DNA of 64,000 bases from Dendrobium chrysotoxum (Eukaryota; Streptophyta; Magnoliopsida; Asparagales; Orchidaceae), in NCBI GenBank assembly GCA_019925795.1, contig CM034310.1:20232764-20296763 (forward strand). The letters are read 5' to 3'. Below, one piece after another: positions 44,412-56,612 of the stretch. Position numbers and translations under genes: made by a program. Each line of letters begins with the position of its first letter. Position 1 is the first letter of the stretch. Under the pieces are notes generated by a model, which had not been told where the DNA came from, did not search any database, and saw nothing but the letters and a program-made list of their open reading frames with translations.

Positions 44412-45490
44412 TTAGGGTTGCAAATGAATCAATCATTTGACAAACTACTTGTGGTTTAACTCGATAAGGACTTGTCATTTTTATTTAATTAATTTATTAA
44501 ATTAACTCAAACTTTTTTATAAATACTCAATTGTTAAATGAACAGAATTAAACACTTGTTGCTTAGCTCATTTATTATTACAAAAAATATCATTTCAGGC
44601 TTGCAAATAGGATCTTAAAAAAGTTTGATTAAGGCTCGATGAAAAGCTTAATTAAAGCTTAATATAATGCTCATTATAACTCTTGATTGATTAAGACTAT
44701 GCATATTATATCATACATTTAATACTTAATTAGCTTATTTGATTTAATTCTCGATTAAGATTCATGAAAATAAAAAATATTAAAATGAAATATATTTCAA
44801 TTGAATCCTAAGAATTTTTTTATGTAAATTTATTAATTCTGATTTATGCTTCTCAATAAATCAAAATACATTTGAATCAAATTTTTGTACTAAATGTAAT
44901 AATCTATTCTATTTAACAAAATTATTTATCTATAATTAATTTATATTTATATAACAAAATATTACTTCATTTATATTATCTAAATTTTCAACAGCTCTCA
45001 TATAACTTCATTCATTTATATTTATTCAATTTTTAAATAATAGCAGGTTTGGAGAGGGTTTTTAGTCACACATCAGTTGAATGTTTTAAGTTCTAGGGTT
45101 TATAAAGTGTGAAGCACAACCACTTAGTAACAAACATGCTTATGTGAGGCAACCATGTGCCCTTATTGATTCTAATAGCATATTCTTATAATTGTAAGTA
45201 AGAAAAAAATTTAAATGAATTAAATTAAATTATATATTTACAAATTTTATTAAAATAAAATAAATATTTTAAGCTCATTTATTTTTAAAAATATGCTCTT
45301 TGTATAAAGCTTAATAATGAACAGCTCGATAAACATAAACAAGTCAAATACAGACAAATATAAATTTGCATGAATCAAGCTTGAACATTATCATGAAAAC
45401 TCGAATTGAGCTCGAGCTGAATTTGAACAAGCTTTATCTAATTGCACTCAAGCTCAAACAACCTCCGATTCGATTCATTTGCAACCTTAA
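44412..45490. mobile_element. hAT-like non-autonomous element
   Basis: The left end TAGGGTTGCAAATGAATC and right end GATTCATTTGCAACCTTA are inverted repeats of the type known from plant hAT-like repeats. The interior is AT-rich without a coding region. No clear 8-bp TSD was found. Confidence 0.5.
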
Positions 45491-45671
45491 ATGAATTTGT
45501 TATATACAGAGATTTTAAGCCTTTGGTACATCTCCAATGGGATACTTTGGTTTGCCATCTCCAAAAACTTGCATTCCAAAAAAAATTGAATAATTAAACA
45601 AAGAGTTTTCATATCCATCTCATTTTCCTTGCATCAGTTCAGAAACATTCACTTGAAGACCTTCACGAGGA

Positions 45672-45836
45672 CAAATTATTAGGTGCGGACACCGGACGTA
45701 GAGAACCGTCCAGTTTTCTCTCTATCTACAGTAAAAGCGCAGTTACTGTAGCAGTTGCACTTTAATTGCGCTTTGACTGTAAATAAAGAGAAAATCAGAC
45801 GGTTCTCTCCATCCGGTGTCTGCACCTAATAATTTG
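45672..45836. mobile_element. 165-bp foldback MITE
   Basis: CAAATTATTAGGTGCGGACA at the left mirrors TGTCTGCACCTAATAATTTG at the right. Further complementarity extends through CGGA...AGAACCGTC / GACGGTTCTCT...TCCG toward the centre. It forms a nearly complete hairpin. Confidence 0.75.
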
Positions 45837-46194
45837 CCCCTTCACCAAACCCTCCATGAATAAGGATGAAGCTTCGTCCTTCATATCTTGAAATCATTGC
45901 TCATATTGAATTTCTAAAATCATCTCCAACTAAAAAATTCATTTTCCGCTCAAAAAAAAAAAATTCGTATATATTCTTTTTCAACCACACGTGCTAGCCT
46001 TTCTCCCCTCCACTTTCTTCGTTTCCGACAAAAATGCATTTGTGAATAATGCGACGTCAATATTGACATCACACTATTCACGATATTGACATCGTACTAT
46101 TCACGAAAGAGAGAATGACACGCCTTTTATCATTTGATTGGAGAAGTTCGCGGACGTCAAACGGGAGTATGGAGTTCGGTTAGAGATGCCCTAC

Positions 46195-46326
46195 GGCTTC
46201 ATTTAAGATAGCTTTTTTACCGCTTTATAAAACAATTTCTTAGTATAAATTTTTTTTGAATTAAAAATTTTTGCACTAAAATGCTGCTTCATAAATAGAA
46301 AATAATCTAATCCGAAATGAAAGCTA
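46195..46326. mobile_element. Degenerate MITE of the GGCTTCGTTTGGGACAGC family
   Basis: It starts GGCTTCATTTAAGATAGC and ends in the complement-like CCGAAATGAAAGCT. It directly abuts a better-preserved copy. Confidence 0.5.
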
Positions 46327-46455
46327 AGGGTTCGTTTGAGACAGCTTTCTTAATGCTTTCTAAAACAACATTTTAATTAAAAAAATTGAATTAAAATTTT
46401 TTATACTAAAAAATTATTTTAGAAAGCAATGAAAAAGCTGTCCCAAACGAAGCCT
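46327..46455. mobile_element. MITE of the GGCTTCGTTTGGGACAGC family
   Basis: GGGTTCGTTTGAGACAGC at the left and GCTGTCCCAAACGAAGCC at the right, about 129 bp, with an AT-rich centre. Confidence 0.7.
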
Positions 46456-47598
46456 AAAACTCATTATATAGTAATAACATAAGACTTTAACGATGCAGAA
46501 GAGATCAGACAGATTAATCTAAGAGAAATAAAACAAACACCACATACATAAGATCGAAAAAATAATTAATCAAATAGTGATTTTCTTCTACGAGGTGAGA
46601 AAGCGTAGATAAATCCAGGGCCAAATGCATGACCAAATTCAAGATAAATAACAAAACATATAAAATTCTCTTCTCAAAAACCAAAGATATAATTGGAGAA
46701 ATTCTTCTCTACTTAATACCATACAAAGATATACCCACAACTTCTCGATCAAATAAAGTTTCATTTCTCAATCGCACATTTAGACAAAAAATCAAAGAAT
46801 CCTAAGGAAGTTAGTAAAGGATGAGAACTAAAGATTGATAATTACAGGAAATGTCAATTGTGGCTTATTTGATATAACCAAATGAGGGAGATTAATCATT
46901 TCTATTTAGACTTTATTTGGGATTACTTTTTACTTCTTTATAAAGCTGCTACTTAATAAAAAAATCTCTTAAAAATATAAAAAAAATAATGATCTAAACC
47001 AACATTATTTATCTAATAAAATTATGCATTGATAGTAAAAATTGAAGAAAAATTTTTAGCTCTAAAAAAAAGTTGAAAAAAAATACAATAATTTAGTTAT
47101 AATAAAAACCATATAAGAGATTTATATACAAGTCAAACACAAGCAAGATCTAATTCAATCATATTTATAAAAAAATTAATATACTTTTAAACTTATGAAA
47201 AAAAAACATATAATTTAAAGTATATGAATGTTAGAACACATTATATTTCCACAAAGGACAAATAAATTGAAAATTTCATAAACATTTAGAGGAAAGAAAT
47301 AGCATCGATCATCGAGAAAATTAACAAAATTTTTGTTCAGACAATTACACTTACACTTACACAACACAGTTATGTGGCGCAAAAAAAATCATATCCTAGA
47401 GAAAAAAAAATACCTGGAGAGGCCAACTGCTGCACTCTACACTAGTTAAAGTCCCTGGAAAATATAGGCTGCCGGAACTTTTAGATTGAAATTAACCATT
47501 TATTCCTAGCAAAGAAAAAAAATACTAGAAAAAGGTGTTATTAAGGAATTAACATACGATCTTCAAGGCAAAATGTATTGCTGCCAGAAAGGTAGCTA

Positions 47599-50500
47599 TC
47601 AAAATATAAACTGATCCCTTCCATATTCTCGCACAATAACCGGCACACTGGTTGGAGGAACCTGAAAATTATGATAAAAGCTTTCTTATTTTTATGGAAA
47701 ATAGAAGAAGACGAGCGCATAAGCAGCAGTTTACTTGATAAAACAGTATGATGAGTCATAAGAGCAGCTGCAGCTAGGGTTATAACAACCACATCATTAA
47801 AGGTAGCGTTTCTTGATGAAAAATGTTCATGATTAATCAAATAGTTTTTAATATCATCCGTATACTATATGCCATTGAAGATATGATGATAGACCATCTT
47901 CTCGCATTATTCTTCAATCTTTCTTTTATATCTTCTGTACACCAATATCCTGCCTAGGTTAGATTCGGTTGATCTCGGTAATCTGCATTGGCTATACGTC
48001 AAAATCCCGTTTAGTATGTGCTGTACACCAAAGTCTTCCTAGCAACTTATTAAGGTTTCATTTGAGACAGCTTTCTTAGTTTTCTTACTACTTTCTAAAA
48101 CAGCTTTTTAGTAAAAAATTTCTTGAACTAAACATTTTTTGTACAATTTTAAAAAATAATAAAAAAGCTGTCCCAAACGAAACCTGAATCTAATCTATAT
48201 AACTCGATGAGCACAGGTTAAGTCGACAGGCAACTCCACTTGAATTCAGCCTCGATGTGTATTCTCTATAGCTATAGGATAGGTTCATTTTTCAATATAC
48301 ATGTTAGGCTTTGTTAGATAATTTTACTTGTAAAGCCTAATAAATGTAACATTTTAAGTAGTATTATACCTCAACAGAAGTCAAAATCAGGGGTGGGCCA
48401 AGAATACATTTAATTATGAGTAAAAACTCAAATTAATCCCCCTGACTTTTAATAAATGTCAAATTTAGTCACAAACATTCATTATAACCCAATATAGTCC
48501 ATCGACTATTAGAAAATGCCCAAGTCGGCCACCCAGTTAAATTACATGTTAAATTATGGGAGAGGGAAATTAAGCATGGATTACAACGTGATACTAATGT
48601 TCCTCAATCAATTTGAATTTATGATGCGTAAGTCTACTATGGAAGCTATATATTTATTAAGAAATTTGATTAAGTATAGAGAGTAAAAAGGATCTATATA
48701 TGATATTTATTAATTTAGAAAAAGCATATGATAAAGGTCCAGAGAAATGCTCTAAAGAATTCTAGAAAAGAAAGTAATTAATAATGTTTATATTCAAGTC
48801 ATTAAAGATATGCATATAGGACTTGTCACTTGTGTTCAAACACAATGTGCTTTGACCAAATGTTTTCCTATTTTAGTTGGATTAAATCAAGGATTAGCTT
48901 TAAGCCCATATCTTTTGCTTTAGTCATGGGTGTTCTTACCAGACATTTGCAAGAGGATGTACCTTGATGCATGATTCTTGATGTTGATATTCTTCTAGTT
49001 GATAAGATTAGAGAGGGAGTTGAGATAAAAAAAAAGAATCATAAAGGTCAACCTTAAAGTCTAAAGGTTTTGTTTGGCTAGATCTAAAATCAAATATATA
49101 GTGTACTTTTAATAGTAATACATCTAGAGTTGGGATCATGATATTGGGTGAACAAGTCATTATAAAGAGTACATGTTTTAGACATCTCGGGTCAATTGTT
49201 CAAAGCAATGGTGAAATAGATGAGAATATTATTAGTAAAATTCAAGTTGGATGGTTGAAGGGGTGGAATGCATTGGGCCTACTGTGTGATAGAAAAGTAT
49301 CTTTCAAACTTAAAAGGAAAATTTGATAAGATGATTGTGAGACTTGCAATGCTTTGTGACACAAAATGTTAGACATCAAAAGAGAAACATAAAATTAAGT
49401 ATTGCAAAGATAAGGATTTTAAGGTGGATGAGTGACATTACACTTAGAGATAGAATGCAGAATGAGTATATACATGAAGGTTGGAGTACTCTAGTGACAG
49501 ATAAGATTATGGAGAGTTGTCTTAGGTGGTTTGGTCACATAAATGTGGGCCTTTCGATGACCCTCTTATTAAAGTATATATATTAGACAAAGTCTATGTT
49601 AAGAAAGGTAGAGGTAGACTTAAAAAAAATATAATTAAAAATTATTACAAATCACTTTTTTATTATACTTAAATGAGAATTTAACTCTTAATGGAACACA
49701 ATGGAGAAAAATGATTCATGTAACCGACCCACATAGTGGAATAAAACCTTCTTTTTTTCTCTCTTTTTTTTGTGGAAAAGTATTTATTCTTTTTTTTTAA
49801 TTCTCTCTCTTTTTGTTTTTTTTTCCTTTTTTGCTCTTCTTTTAGGTTGAATTTTTGAATTTGCGCGACATCACTTCGTCATCTGTTGTTTTGGTTGAAT
49901 TCAATTGAATTGAGTTTTGAGATACATCCGGGAGTTTAAAAACAAGTGAAGGGAGTTCACGGTGCAAGTTTTAGGAAGAATTTGATGCATGAAATCTTGC
50001 CCTTGCATTTTATAAATGGACTGATTCCATGAATCAAACTTGAGACCTTCATATTATACTAAAGAAAACTTAACAATAGCTCCAAAACGACCCTCTCATC
50101 CGAAAAATCACAATGATGATCACAAATCATTTTGTGCCCTCAGATCTCCCAAAGCATATGGATAAGCTCATTAAATGTAATCAGAAAGTAGCACAATTCA
50201 AGTGCATACTAGATAATGATCTGTTTATCGTGTTTATTAGGTTACTAAAACATTTAAATTAAGGTATCATGATAAGTATCCCTTAGCTAATAAAGAATAA
50301 TAAATTCTTAAATCCTATTTTAGTATTAACAAAAAATAAAACATAAATAAAAAATCAAGATTCTGATATAACTCACCATTCCATGCTCTGTCACAATCAT
50401 CGATACATAGTCAGAAGGAGTTGCATCATAACTGTAAAACAACAGAGAAAAAATCTTGTTCACTAAACCTAAACATCAAAATGGCATCTTCTGGAAAAAC

Positions 50501-50693
50501 CAGAGAACTGCACACTTACAAAAGATTCAAAAGCTGAAGATTCTTATGATCAGCCCAATTTGCCAGATGATTCGCATCTTCTTTTCCAGGAACGTTTGAG
50601 ATTACATCCGGGTTACCTATATTTTAGAATTATAAATATCAGAATAATGCTTAGTTGACAAAATTAAGTAAAGAACTAACAAGACTAGACCAA

Positions 50694-50728
<35 letters not shown>

Positions 50729-51487
50729 AATTTCAGGCATACCAAGTTCATTGGAGCATATTGAATCAAGTTGCACTCTTTCATGAAACTTATATGCCTC
50801 GCAGCATATCAGAACAGGAACTCTAAATGCATGAGCGACCATTGCAATACAAGCTGTTCCAACTCTTGAAAAAACAGTTCCATTAGACAAAATTGCAGAT
50901 GCCCCAAGAACAACACATTTAACTTCATGCATGACGTACGAAATGGCATTTATGTGCGTGTATGTGCAGCTGAGACCTTTCATAACCAATTTACGAAGTA
51001 ATATTTTTCCTTCAAGCTTTGGCCGAGAGTCAACTACCACGACACGAAACTGCTTTCCTTGCTCATGTGCATGTAGTAATATCATTTCAACAACAGTTGA
51101 ATATCCATATATGAGTAGTACATCACCATCCCTAATTTTTGTGACAGCATGTTGTACTATAATCTGGTCAGCAACTATTATTTTCTCATTAATGAAACGG
51201 TCTACATCCGAAATAAGACGGGATTTTGCTTCAGATTCTGACAGGTTATGATGTAACTTTGCAACCCTATTCTTCAAAAACCTGATAGCATTTCCCATGC
51301 TAACGGAAAGGGGCCTGCACTCAATTAAAAATGAAACATAACTACCAATTTTCGAGGTCAAATCACGTACAAGAACTTTCTCTGGCGGTGTAGAGTAATC
51401 TATAATTGCCTCACGAAATGCCAGAAGCATTTCTTGACATCGAGCATTTCCACCAGTAATGGTCCCTGATAGATACTGAAGTCCAAC
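47599..51487 (-). CDS. EIF2B4: Translation initiation factor eIF2B subunit delta, C-terminal exons (5' part not in window)
   Basis: Subunit of the guanine-nucleotide exchange factor that recycles eIF2 in the cytosol. Exons in transcript order: 51487-50743, 50616-50520, 50431-50377 and 47661-47599. Borders are GT-AG, phases agree, and they encode 319 residues to the TGA. Diagnostic stretches are VGLQYLSGTITGGNARC, the SMGNAIRFLKNR region, FRVVVVDSRPKLEGK, FSRVGTACIAMVAHAFRVP, EAYKFHERVQLDSICSNELG and the C-terminal VPPTSVPVIVREYGRDQF. This corresponds to the C-terminal Rossmann-like regulatory/core domain. No start codon belongs to this piece: the first exon shown opens after an acceptor (CTCTCTAG), and I found no upstream exon up to 64000. 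It is either a gene with a very large intron or a truncated copy. The frame is unbroken. Confidence 0.88.
48053..48185. mobile_element. MITE of the GGCTTCGTTTGGGACAGC family in an eIF2B-delta intron
   Basis: AGGTTTCATTTGAGACAGC at the left and GCTGTCCCAAACGAAACCT at the right, with an AT-rich interior. Confidence 0.7.
48550..49745 (+). pseudogene. Decayed LINE reverse-transcriptase fragment
   Basis: Pieces in several frames match the common plant LINE RT. One at about 48620-48760 is of the 'STMEAIYLLR...DLEKAYD' type, with stops. At 49138-49326 are FRHLGSIVQSNGEIDENI and WLKGWNALGLLCDRK. At about 49400-49540 are ILRWMSDITLRDRMQNEYI and LRWFGHINVG. A tail near 49700 encodes WRKMIHVTDPHSG. Frames are broken repeatedly, so it is not active. 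It lies in the 2.7-kb last intron of the eIF2B-delta gene, on the opposite strand. Confidence 0.8.
50697..50726. repeat. (TA)n microsatellite in an eIF2B-delta intron
   Basis: About 15 TA units lie close to the donor side of the intron between the 745-nt and 97-nt exons. Confidence 0.9.
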
Positions 51488-51649
51488 CTAGAGAGATGAA
51501 CACAGAGTATGTAAGGTGTAGTAAAAGCAATAAAGAAAGAATATTTTATCATGGTTTACAGATAATTAAATGGATGACTTTAGCAGATGTTGACCAGCTT
51601 TCATGCCCAAGGATGGAAGAGGGGATCATTCTTTATACTTGATCAAGCC

Positions 51650-53149
51650 TAGGGGAATAAACGTGCCGAGCCAAGTTTGAGTCACACCTAGCTTGAGCTA
51701 GAGCTTGATTAATTAATTGAGTTCAAGCTCGAGCTCGATTTTAATTGTACAAGTTCAATCTTGCTCATGAGCCGGCTCATTTATAATAAAAAAGAAAAAA
51801 AAATTATGATTCAAGCAATTATTATAGTACAATTATAAAAAAAGATAAATTAGAAAATTAATAATAAAGAATCACTTGATATAAGAAACAGAGATATAAT
51901 TTTTAAATATTTTTAGTAGCTTTATACTTAAACTCCTAATTTTTAATATATTTTAAGCAAGGTTGCGAAAACTGGACCGGACATAAAACATAAAGTAGAA
52001 GAGATTCAAGGTTCAATGGTTCGACAGACGTCGAACCGAAGGTTGAATCGGATGATGCAATAATGATGTAAATAAAATTATACAATAATTTAAGTCACAT
52101 ATAAATCATATAGTAATTATGTAATAATTATGCAATAATAAAAATTTATGATTAAAAATAAATAGAATTTATACGCAAATAATCAATTTTGAAAATTTAA
52201 ATTTAAATACATTCAATTTTAAATTTGAATCATATTTAATATAATTTAATTCATATATTGATTTATATTATATGTTTAGATAAAATTTATACCTATAAAT
52301 TTTAAGTTAAATTCATATTTATAAATTTGAATAAATATATCATTTATGTTATACATGTATTATTAATAAATATATAAATAATTAATTTGTTATAGCATAT
52401 AATTAAATAAATTAAAAAATTAAATATTATTAACTAAAAAAATAAATCTTATTCATATTCTAAAAAATAAATAATTAATTAATTAAAAAATATATAATGT
52501 ATGTGTTGTGAGCTTAATATTTTCAATTTAGTTATTTAGTCTCACATCACTTGGGAACATTCACTTTGTATTGTTTTATATAGCTTTTTAAGTTTGCACG
52601 TGTTAAGAACTCACATAGAGTGGAGGGGTCATATGAGAATACTTAGTTGGTGTTTTTAACTAATGCTTATTATAGAAATTTAATGTTTATTATAAAATAA
52701 AAAATATATAATTTAAATTAATTTGCTATGTTTTATAATTTATTTAATTTTTTTTATAAATTTATTAAATTAATTTAAATTATTTAAAGGGTTCAATTGA
52801 ACCGGCCGATTTTTGAAAATCGAGACTGGTTCGTCGGTTATCTGGTTAGACCAGCGGTTTGCTCTGATTTTGACTAGTTCAATGCTAAAGCAGTTTTTAA
52901 TTTTGAATGGACTAGTTACTCGATCAGTTCTCGGTTCAACAGGTTGAACTGGCTGGTCCGATCTGATTATAAAAACAATGATTTTAAATGCATTTTATTG
53001 TAATATTTTTAAAAGAGCTGGCTCGCTAATGAGTCAAGTCAAGGCTTCCTCAAGCTTAGCTTGTTACCTCATCGAGCTCGGCTCACGAGCTATTTATCGA
53101 GTCAAGCTCAAGCCAGCTCACAAGTTTGCTTTACTCACTTACACCCCTA
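51650..53149. mobile_element. hAT-like non-autonomous element, host of a nested element
   Basis: The left end TAGGGGAATAAACGTGCCGA and right end CACTTACACCCCTA are inverted, of the familiar plant AGGGGTGTAAACGAGCC class. Subterminal GAGCTCGAGCT/AGCTCGGCTC words occur at both sides. It is enlarged by the element at 51958-52980. No TSD identified. Confidence 0.5.
51958..52980. mobile_element. Nested hAT-like non-autonomous element with 8-bp TSD
   Basis: It starts CAAGGTTGCGAAAACTGGAC and ends GGTCCGATCTG...AAAACAATG, imperfect inverted repeats. The flanks ATTTTAAG (51950-51957) and ATTTTAAA (52981-52988) match at 7 of 8 positions, as expected for an old hAT TSD. The interior is AT-rich with no coding region. 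Confidence 0.6.
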
Positions 53150-53759
53150 ATCCAACTTCACAACCAGCAAACAAAAAGAAGTGTTCAAATAGAACAAAAT
53201 CAAATCAGAGAACACAATGCATTTTTGTGGAACAGAAAAGTCTCCTTAGTAAAGTCAAGGATATCTAATTCTTACCTATATCATTGTTCAACTCTTCCTC
53301 ATTGTTGAGAAAAGCCCCAAACCTAAGACAAAGCATCCATTGTCTCAAAATAGCAGCGCAGGCAATCTCGAAAACATATTATTAATTCTCTATTTTATTT
53401 ATGATTCTAAAATATTTATAATTATTTATTAGCATAACATTTATTTTTATTAAATATAAATGAATCATTAGCAATTTTCTTATCAAGATAGTTTATTGTG
53501 TGGAGCTTTTGTCGCATGGTTCACAGGCAGCTCGTCTTCCCTAAAGTCACCAGTAATTGCCGGTTGCTATACATAATAACTAGTATTAACTTGGTGATTT
53601 TGGGAATTTGGAGAGGACTTTAAGGTTAATATTTTGGTATTAACGAAAACTATAAATAAGATTTAAAATAACCCTAAGAAAATATATGAAATGTTAAAGA
53701 AAATAACTTAACTGTTGGATCCATTTTGTGAAGGAATTTGAAGAAAAATCAAAACGTTC

Positions 53760-53767
53760 ATCTAAGC
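53760..53767 (+). repeat. 8-bp TSD ATCTAAGC, left copy
   Basis: A perfect duplicate is at 57029-57036. Eight bp is the hAT signature. Confidence 0.95.
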
Positions 53768-56567
53768 CACTGTTTAAAATTGCGCAATTAGAGGCGCGCC
53801 TTGAGGCGCGCTTCTGCGCAATTCTGGTCCTGGGCGCCTCATTGCTTAAGCAATTGGGGGATTTGGTGAGGCTTACGCCTCACTGGCTCAGAGACACGCC
53901 TCAGAGGCGCAATTGCGCAATTCTTAGTGAGGCGTAAGCCTCATAATACCGATCCCACTCACTTGAGTAATAAAAAAAAAAACCCTCACAAATCTCTCTC
54001 CCCCATCCCGACCCAACCTCCGGTTTCCGCCAGATCCCGCCAGATCCGCTCGGTGTCCGCTCGGCCAGCCCATCCCGCCGCCTCTCCCGCCGGCGCCGCC
54101 TCACGCCGGTGAGCAAAGAGTGTCCGGCCCCCCTCTACGACAACTCCTCTACGCATTTTAGGTATTTTTTTTGAGTATAAGGGAAGATTTTTCAAGTTAT
54201 AGGAAATCTAGGGTTTTTAATATTTTGAAATTTTTTGGTTTGTTTTCCCTTTTTTGCATTAGGAAACATGGTTAGAGGTAAGGAAAAGACAAATACGTCA
54301 TTGCGGCGTGATCCTTCTTGGAAATATAGTGTGCAAGTTGATGTAGGAGGCTGCGAGAAAACATATGTGTATTTAAAATATAATTTTTGTGACAAGGTGG
54401 TGAAGGGAGGAGTTACTCGCATGAAGGAACACTTATCCGGTTCACATAAGAATGTAGTACCTTGTGCGAATGTACCGGATAAGGTGAAGGAGAAAATTAT
54501 TGCTTACATGAAGAAGAGTACCACGGCCAAACATCTACAACAGGAGCAATTTGATGAAAGGGTCGAACAAGGTTCTTATTTCAGAAGCGAGAGTGGAAAG
54601 GGATCTTCCTCCACTATACATAATAGAGGTGTGCGGGGTCCTATGGATCAATACATGATAAATCCAGGAGAGGATAGAGGAGAAGCACAGATGATACCTG
54701 CAGCTGGTACCAGAGAGGGTCGACGTCAGGTATGCATGGATATTGGAAGATTGTTTTTTGAAAATGCCATACCTTTTAATGTTGCAACATCCCCGGCCTA
54801 CTTCAATATGTTGCGATCTGTTGGGTTGTATGGGAGAGGGTTGAAGGCACCTTCCATGTATGAGTTGAGAATATGGATTTTGAAGGAGGAGTTGCAAAAC
54901 ACAGAGCAGAGTATAGATGAGATTAAACGGACCTGGACTGAGACTGGTGTTACTATTATGTCAGATGGATGGTCTGACATGAAGAGCAGGAGCTTGATTA
55001 ATATCCTTGTAAATAATCCCTATGGCACAGTATTTTTACGATCAGTTGAAGTTTCAGATCAGGTTAAAAATGCGGAATTCATTTTCACTTTAATAGATGG
55101 GGTTGTTGAGGAGCAATTGGTGGTTCAGGTTGTGACTGACAATGCCAGTGCATACAAAGCAGCAGGCCACATGTTGATGGAGAAGAGGAAACACCTCTAC
55201 TGGACCCCCTGTGCAGCACACTGTATCGATCTCATATTAGAGGCACTTGGTGATTTACCTCAACACAAGAGCGCCCTCTCTAGGGCGAAGAAGATCACAA
55301 AGTTCATCTACAACCATTCATGGGTCTTAGCCTTAGTGAGAAAGTTCTCAAAGAAGGAAATCATTCGCCATGCTACCACTAGGTTCGTTACTACATTTGT
55401 ACACTGCAAAATTGCAAATCTATTTCAATTCCTAATGCAACTTTATTCTACAGGTTTGCCACATCTTATTTGACACTGCAGAGCCTACTCGATGTGAGAC
55501 AACCTCTAGAATCAATGTTTACATCGACACAATGGCTTAATTCAGCATGGGGCAATAAAACTGAGGGGAAGGAAATAAGAAGGATAATTCTAAATAATAA
55601 GTTTTGGGCAACTGTGACCTATGCCATATTGAGCACAAGACCTTTGGTATAGGTATTACGTTTAGTGGATGCCGAGAAGAAACCAACAATGGGGTTTATA
55701 TATAATGCAATGGATGAAGCGAAGGAGTTAATTGCAAATAACTTGGGAGGAGAGGAGGCAAGTTATAGAGAGATTTGGGATATCATTGATGCTCGGTGGG
55801 AGGTCCAGTTACACCATCATCTACATGCAGCGGCGTATTATCTCAATCCTCAATTTCAGTATTCAGAGAGGAAATCCACAAATCCAGAGGTGAAGCTAGG
55901 CTTGTATCATTGCATGGAGCGATTAATACCGGACCTGAATGTCAGGGAGATTGCAGATTTACAGCTTGTTTTATTTCGGAATAGGGAGGGATTCTTCGGT
56001 TTGCAAGCAGCCAAATCTACCATTGCGAAACGCTCACCAGGTATATTTATTTTTTGCAAATTATCTGTATAATCATAACACTTTAATATCACCTGATTAT
56101 CTTTTTTCCTCTTGAAAATAGTTGAATGGTGGATCCAATTTGGTGATTCCACCCCTGAGTTACAGAGTTTTGCTGTTAGAGTTTTGGGCCTCACTTGTTC
56201 TTCCTCTGGGTGTGAGCGAAATTGGAGCACGTATAGTCAAGTGCAAACTAAGAGAAGAAATCGCCTTTCAACACTCAGAATGAACTCCCTTGTGTACATT
56301 ATGCACAACAAGAGGTTGAGAGATAGAAGGATGAGGAACAAGGGGTTAAAGGATGATGAGGACCCTTTGGTGTGTGAAGATGTAGCTTCTGATAATGAGT
56401 GGTTCATAGATGATGAGACAGATTTGCCATTATCAGACTTTCAGCTAGAGGATCTAAGTGTGGATGTCTTAAGGGGCGAAGCAGATCAAGTGGGGACACC
56501 ACACACATCTACTAGTTATGCAGCACAACAATCAAGTAAAGGTATGTCACAATTTATTTTGTGCAAT

Positions 56568-56612
<45 letters not shown>

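Larger units (their letters stand above)
43376..47598. other. Intergenic region between the convergent genes
   Basis: Very AT-rich. It should contain the 3' UTRs of both genes near its ends. A hAT-like repeat (44412-45490), a foldback (45672-45836) and MITEs (46195-46455) are the only structures recognised. No convincing gene. Confidence 0.7.

Noticed and set aside
55383..55453. Frameshift in the hAT transposase
   Set aside because: Explained by a 71-bp GT-AG intron that restores phase; only the later TAG is a true break.
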